From Thermoclostridium sp036562185 (GTDB taxonomy: Bacteria; Bacillota; Clostridia; DSM-8532), in NCBI GenBank assembly GCA_036562185.1, contig DATCKN010000123.1, positions 8,534 through 72,533 on the forward strand: DNA of 64,000 bases, given 5' to 3'. A program made the translations under genes and the position numbers. Under the pieces are notes generated by a model. The model did no database searches. It had not been told where the DNA came from and saw only the letters and a list, made by a program, of their open reading frames with translations. Positions 62,647-64,000 of the stretch are shown here, in pieces (the stretch's first letter is position 1; the number at the start of each line of letters is the position of its first letter).

Positions 62647-64000
62647 TTATCCGGGGCTTTTATTTTCCCAGAAAGTTTTTAAATCATCTGCCAGATCATA
62701 ATGAACGGTTGGAGTTTTCAGCGGAAACCATTCCCGTGGCATGATTTTTTTATAACCCGGTGTTGTAAACCTGTCATCGATTAAAATAACAAACCCTCTG
62801 TCATGCTCCGAACGGATTACACGTCCTGCAGCCTGCTGAACCTTGTTTATTCCCGGAAAGGTATATGCAAAGTCAAATCCTTTCCCGTTCTTTTTCTGGT
62901 AATAGCTTTTCATTATATCCCTTTCTTCACATATTTGGGGCAGTCCAACCCCTACAATTATTACCCCTGACAGGCATTCTCCTTTCAGGTCAATTCCTTC
63001 TGAAAAGATTCCTCCCATGACAGCAAAGGCTATCAATGTCTTTTTGCCGTACTCTGAAAAATGTGCCAGGAACTCTGCCCGCTGGTTCTCATTCATGTTC
63101 TGTTCCTGAACCAGCAGTGTTTCGCCTGGGTATTTTTTCATGTATTCAATTGCAGCTTTCTGCATATATGCGAAAGATGGGAAAAACACCATATAATTCC
63201 CTGTCTTGGCGGCGGTACATTCATGAATGCATTGAATAACCCTGGAAAGTGCGCCTTCCCGGTGCCGGAACCTTGTTGATATCGTGTCATCAACATACAG
63301 GTACAGGTTTTCGCGGGGAAAAGGCGAGGGAAGAGCAATAAAACCGTCATCCTCGCTTCCTCCTAATACCTCTTTGAAATATGAAGGCGGTGACAGCGTT
63401 GCTGAGAAAAAAACAGTGCTTTTTACATTGTCCATGCGTTTAACCAGCATAGGTGCCGGATCAATGCAGAAAAGCTTAACGGAAAAATCTCTCTTTTCAC
63501 GGCAGTATATTGTTGCATAGTTTTCGCCATATAAATCATAAATCCTTGAAAAATGGGCCAGTTCAAAAAACAATGTTGCCAGTTCATCTCTAAAAGGATA
63601 TGCTGTTTCATCATTCAAAACGCTTTCTGCCTGGTACAGGAAATTTTCTATAGGCTGTATTAATTCCTCGGGTGGATCGGAATCGTTTGATACCCACGGG
63701 AAAGTTATCTCTGAGAATGCTGAGGGTACTTTATCAGCATATGCAAGGAATGCTTTACGTACTTTTTTCAGTAGTCCTGCAAGGTGGGGCAGTGGCTGCT
63801 TAATTTTATGGTATACGCTTTTTATCATCGAGCGTTTCAGCTCTGCCGAAAACATTTCTCTTGCCCTGTCGGGAAGATTGTGGGCTTCATCTATGAGAAG
63901 GCATATTTTCTCGCCTGTCTTTTCCTGGAAAAAGCGTTTTAAATACACGCGGGGATCAAAAGCATAGTTGTAGTCGCATATAATAAGATCTGCCTGAGTG
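62647..64000 (-). CDS. DinG/XPD-type DNA helicase (5' end cut by window edge)
   Basis: The C-terminal 450 residues of an iron-sulfur superfamily-2 helicase. The frame is open to base 3999 of the last kilobase, reading QADLIICDYNYAFDPRVYLK before the DEAH box in LLIDEAHNLPDRAREMF, so the Walker A region and probable Fe-S cysteines lie beyond the right edge. Later motifs are visible: TVFFSATLSPPSYFKEVLGG (motif III), FAVMGGIFSEGIDLKGE (motif V) and KVQQAAGRVIRSEHDRGF (motif VI, with both Arg). It unwinds DNA in repair or recombination and has no link to the sugar genes. Confidence 0.9.
   Translation of the reverse strand, partial: TQADLIICDYNYAFDPRVYLKRFFQEKTGEKICLLIDEAHNLPDRAREMFSAELKRSMIKSVYHKIKQPLPHLAGLLKKVRKAFLAYADKVPSAFSEITFPWVSNDSDPPEELIQPIENFLYQAESVLNDETAYPFRDELATLFFELAHFSRIYDLYGENYATIYCREKRDFSVKLFCIDPAPMLVKRMDNVKSTVFFSATLSPPSYFKEVLGGSEDDGFIALPSPFPRENLYLYVDDTISTRFRHREGALSRVIQCIHECTAAKTGNYMVFFPSFAYMQKAAIEYMKKYPGETLLVQEQNMNENQRAEFLAHFSEYGKKTLIAFAVMGGIFSEGIDLKGECLSGVIIVGVGLPQICEERDIMKSYYQKKNGKGFDFAYTFPGINKVQQAAGRVIRSEHDRGFVILIDDRFTTPGYKKIMPREWFPLKTPTVHYDLADDLKTFWENKSPG

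Noticed and set aside
1..64000. CRISPR arrays, tRNA or rRNA genes, prophage or intact insertion sequences
   Set aside because: No regularly spaced repeats, cloverleaf-like genes, integrases or transposases were seen in either strand.

Overview
The window (64 kb, moderate G+C, strong GGAGG-type ribosome binding sites, sigma-A-like TTGACA/TATAAT promoters, AraC/YesN regulators, ROK and LacI repressors, lipoprotein solute-binding proteins) looks like the chromosome of an anaerobic, saccharolytic member of the Clostridia. A thermophilic plant-biomass degrader related to the Thermoclostridium/Ruminiclostridium group is my best guess; this is an inference from gene content and codon use, because no rRNA or other taxonomic marker is present. 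I see no tRNA, rRNA, CRISPR array, phage or intact insertion sequence.

Layout. 1-5.7 kb: a CUT1-type sugar ABC importer (LplB-like permease cut by the left edge, YtcP-like permease, lipoprotein binding protein) facing a convergent membrane-bound AraC-type regulator. 6-23.5 kb: general functions, namely a ZIP metal transporter, an Fe-S aldo/keto reductase, a small CD3324-type protein, a DUF421/DUF4363 pair, a TetR-RND efflux operon, a secreted protein with tandem PrcB-like domains, a heterodimeric ABC exporter with a DUF4097 protein, and several short well-initiated reading frames and leader-like structures. 22.5-28 kb: a LacI repressor and four enzymes that together match the Thermotoga-type inositol pathway (IolM, IolN, IolO, IolG). 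28-31.3 kb: a GH38 alpha-mannosidase. 31.3-32.1 kb: a scar of decayed genes. 32.2-41.4 kb: a lyase-like protein divergent from an MFS transporter and ROK repressor, then two GH105 unsaturated-uronyl hydrolases, a rhamnogalacturonan acetylesterase-like SGNH protein and a superoxide dismutase. 41.9-51.6 kb: a GH140-like (apiosidase-type) glycosidase, a second YesN-type regulator, a second complete CUT1 importer and a DUF1593 nucleoside-hydrolase-like protein. 52.3-62.6 kb: a split transketolase, a glycerol-kinase-like FGGY kinase, an L-fucose-isomerase-like protein, a GH78 rhamnosidase, an MGH1/GH63-like glycosidase and a LacI repressor. The right edge cuts a DinG/XPD-type helicase.

How the parts fit. 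The glycosidases, the esterase and the lyase-like protein have no signal peptide, while the ABC systems have lipoprotein binding components. The picture is import of pectin (rhamnogalacturonan-type) oligosaccharides followed by intracellular trimming of rhamnose, unsaturated uronic acids, acetyl groups and perhaps apiose. The isomerase, kinase and split transketolase together are what a D-apiose to D-apulose to D-apulose-4-phosphate to DHAP + xylulose-5-phosphate route would need. That assignment is inference. The inositol module is supported more firmly because four different family identities coincide.
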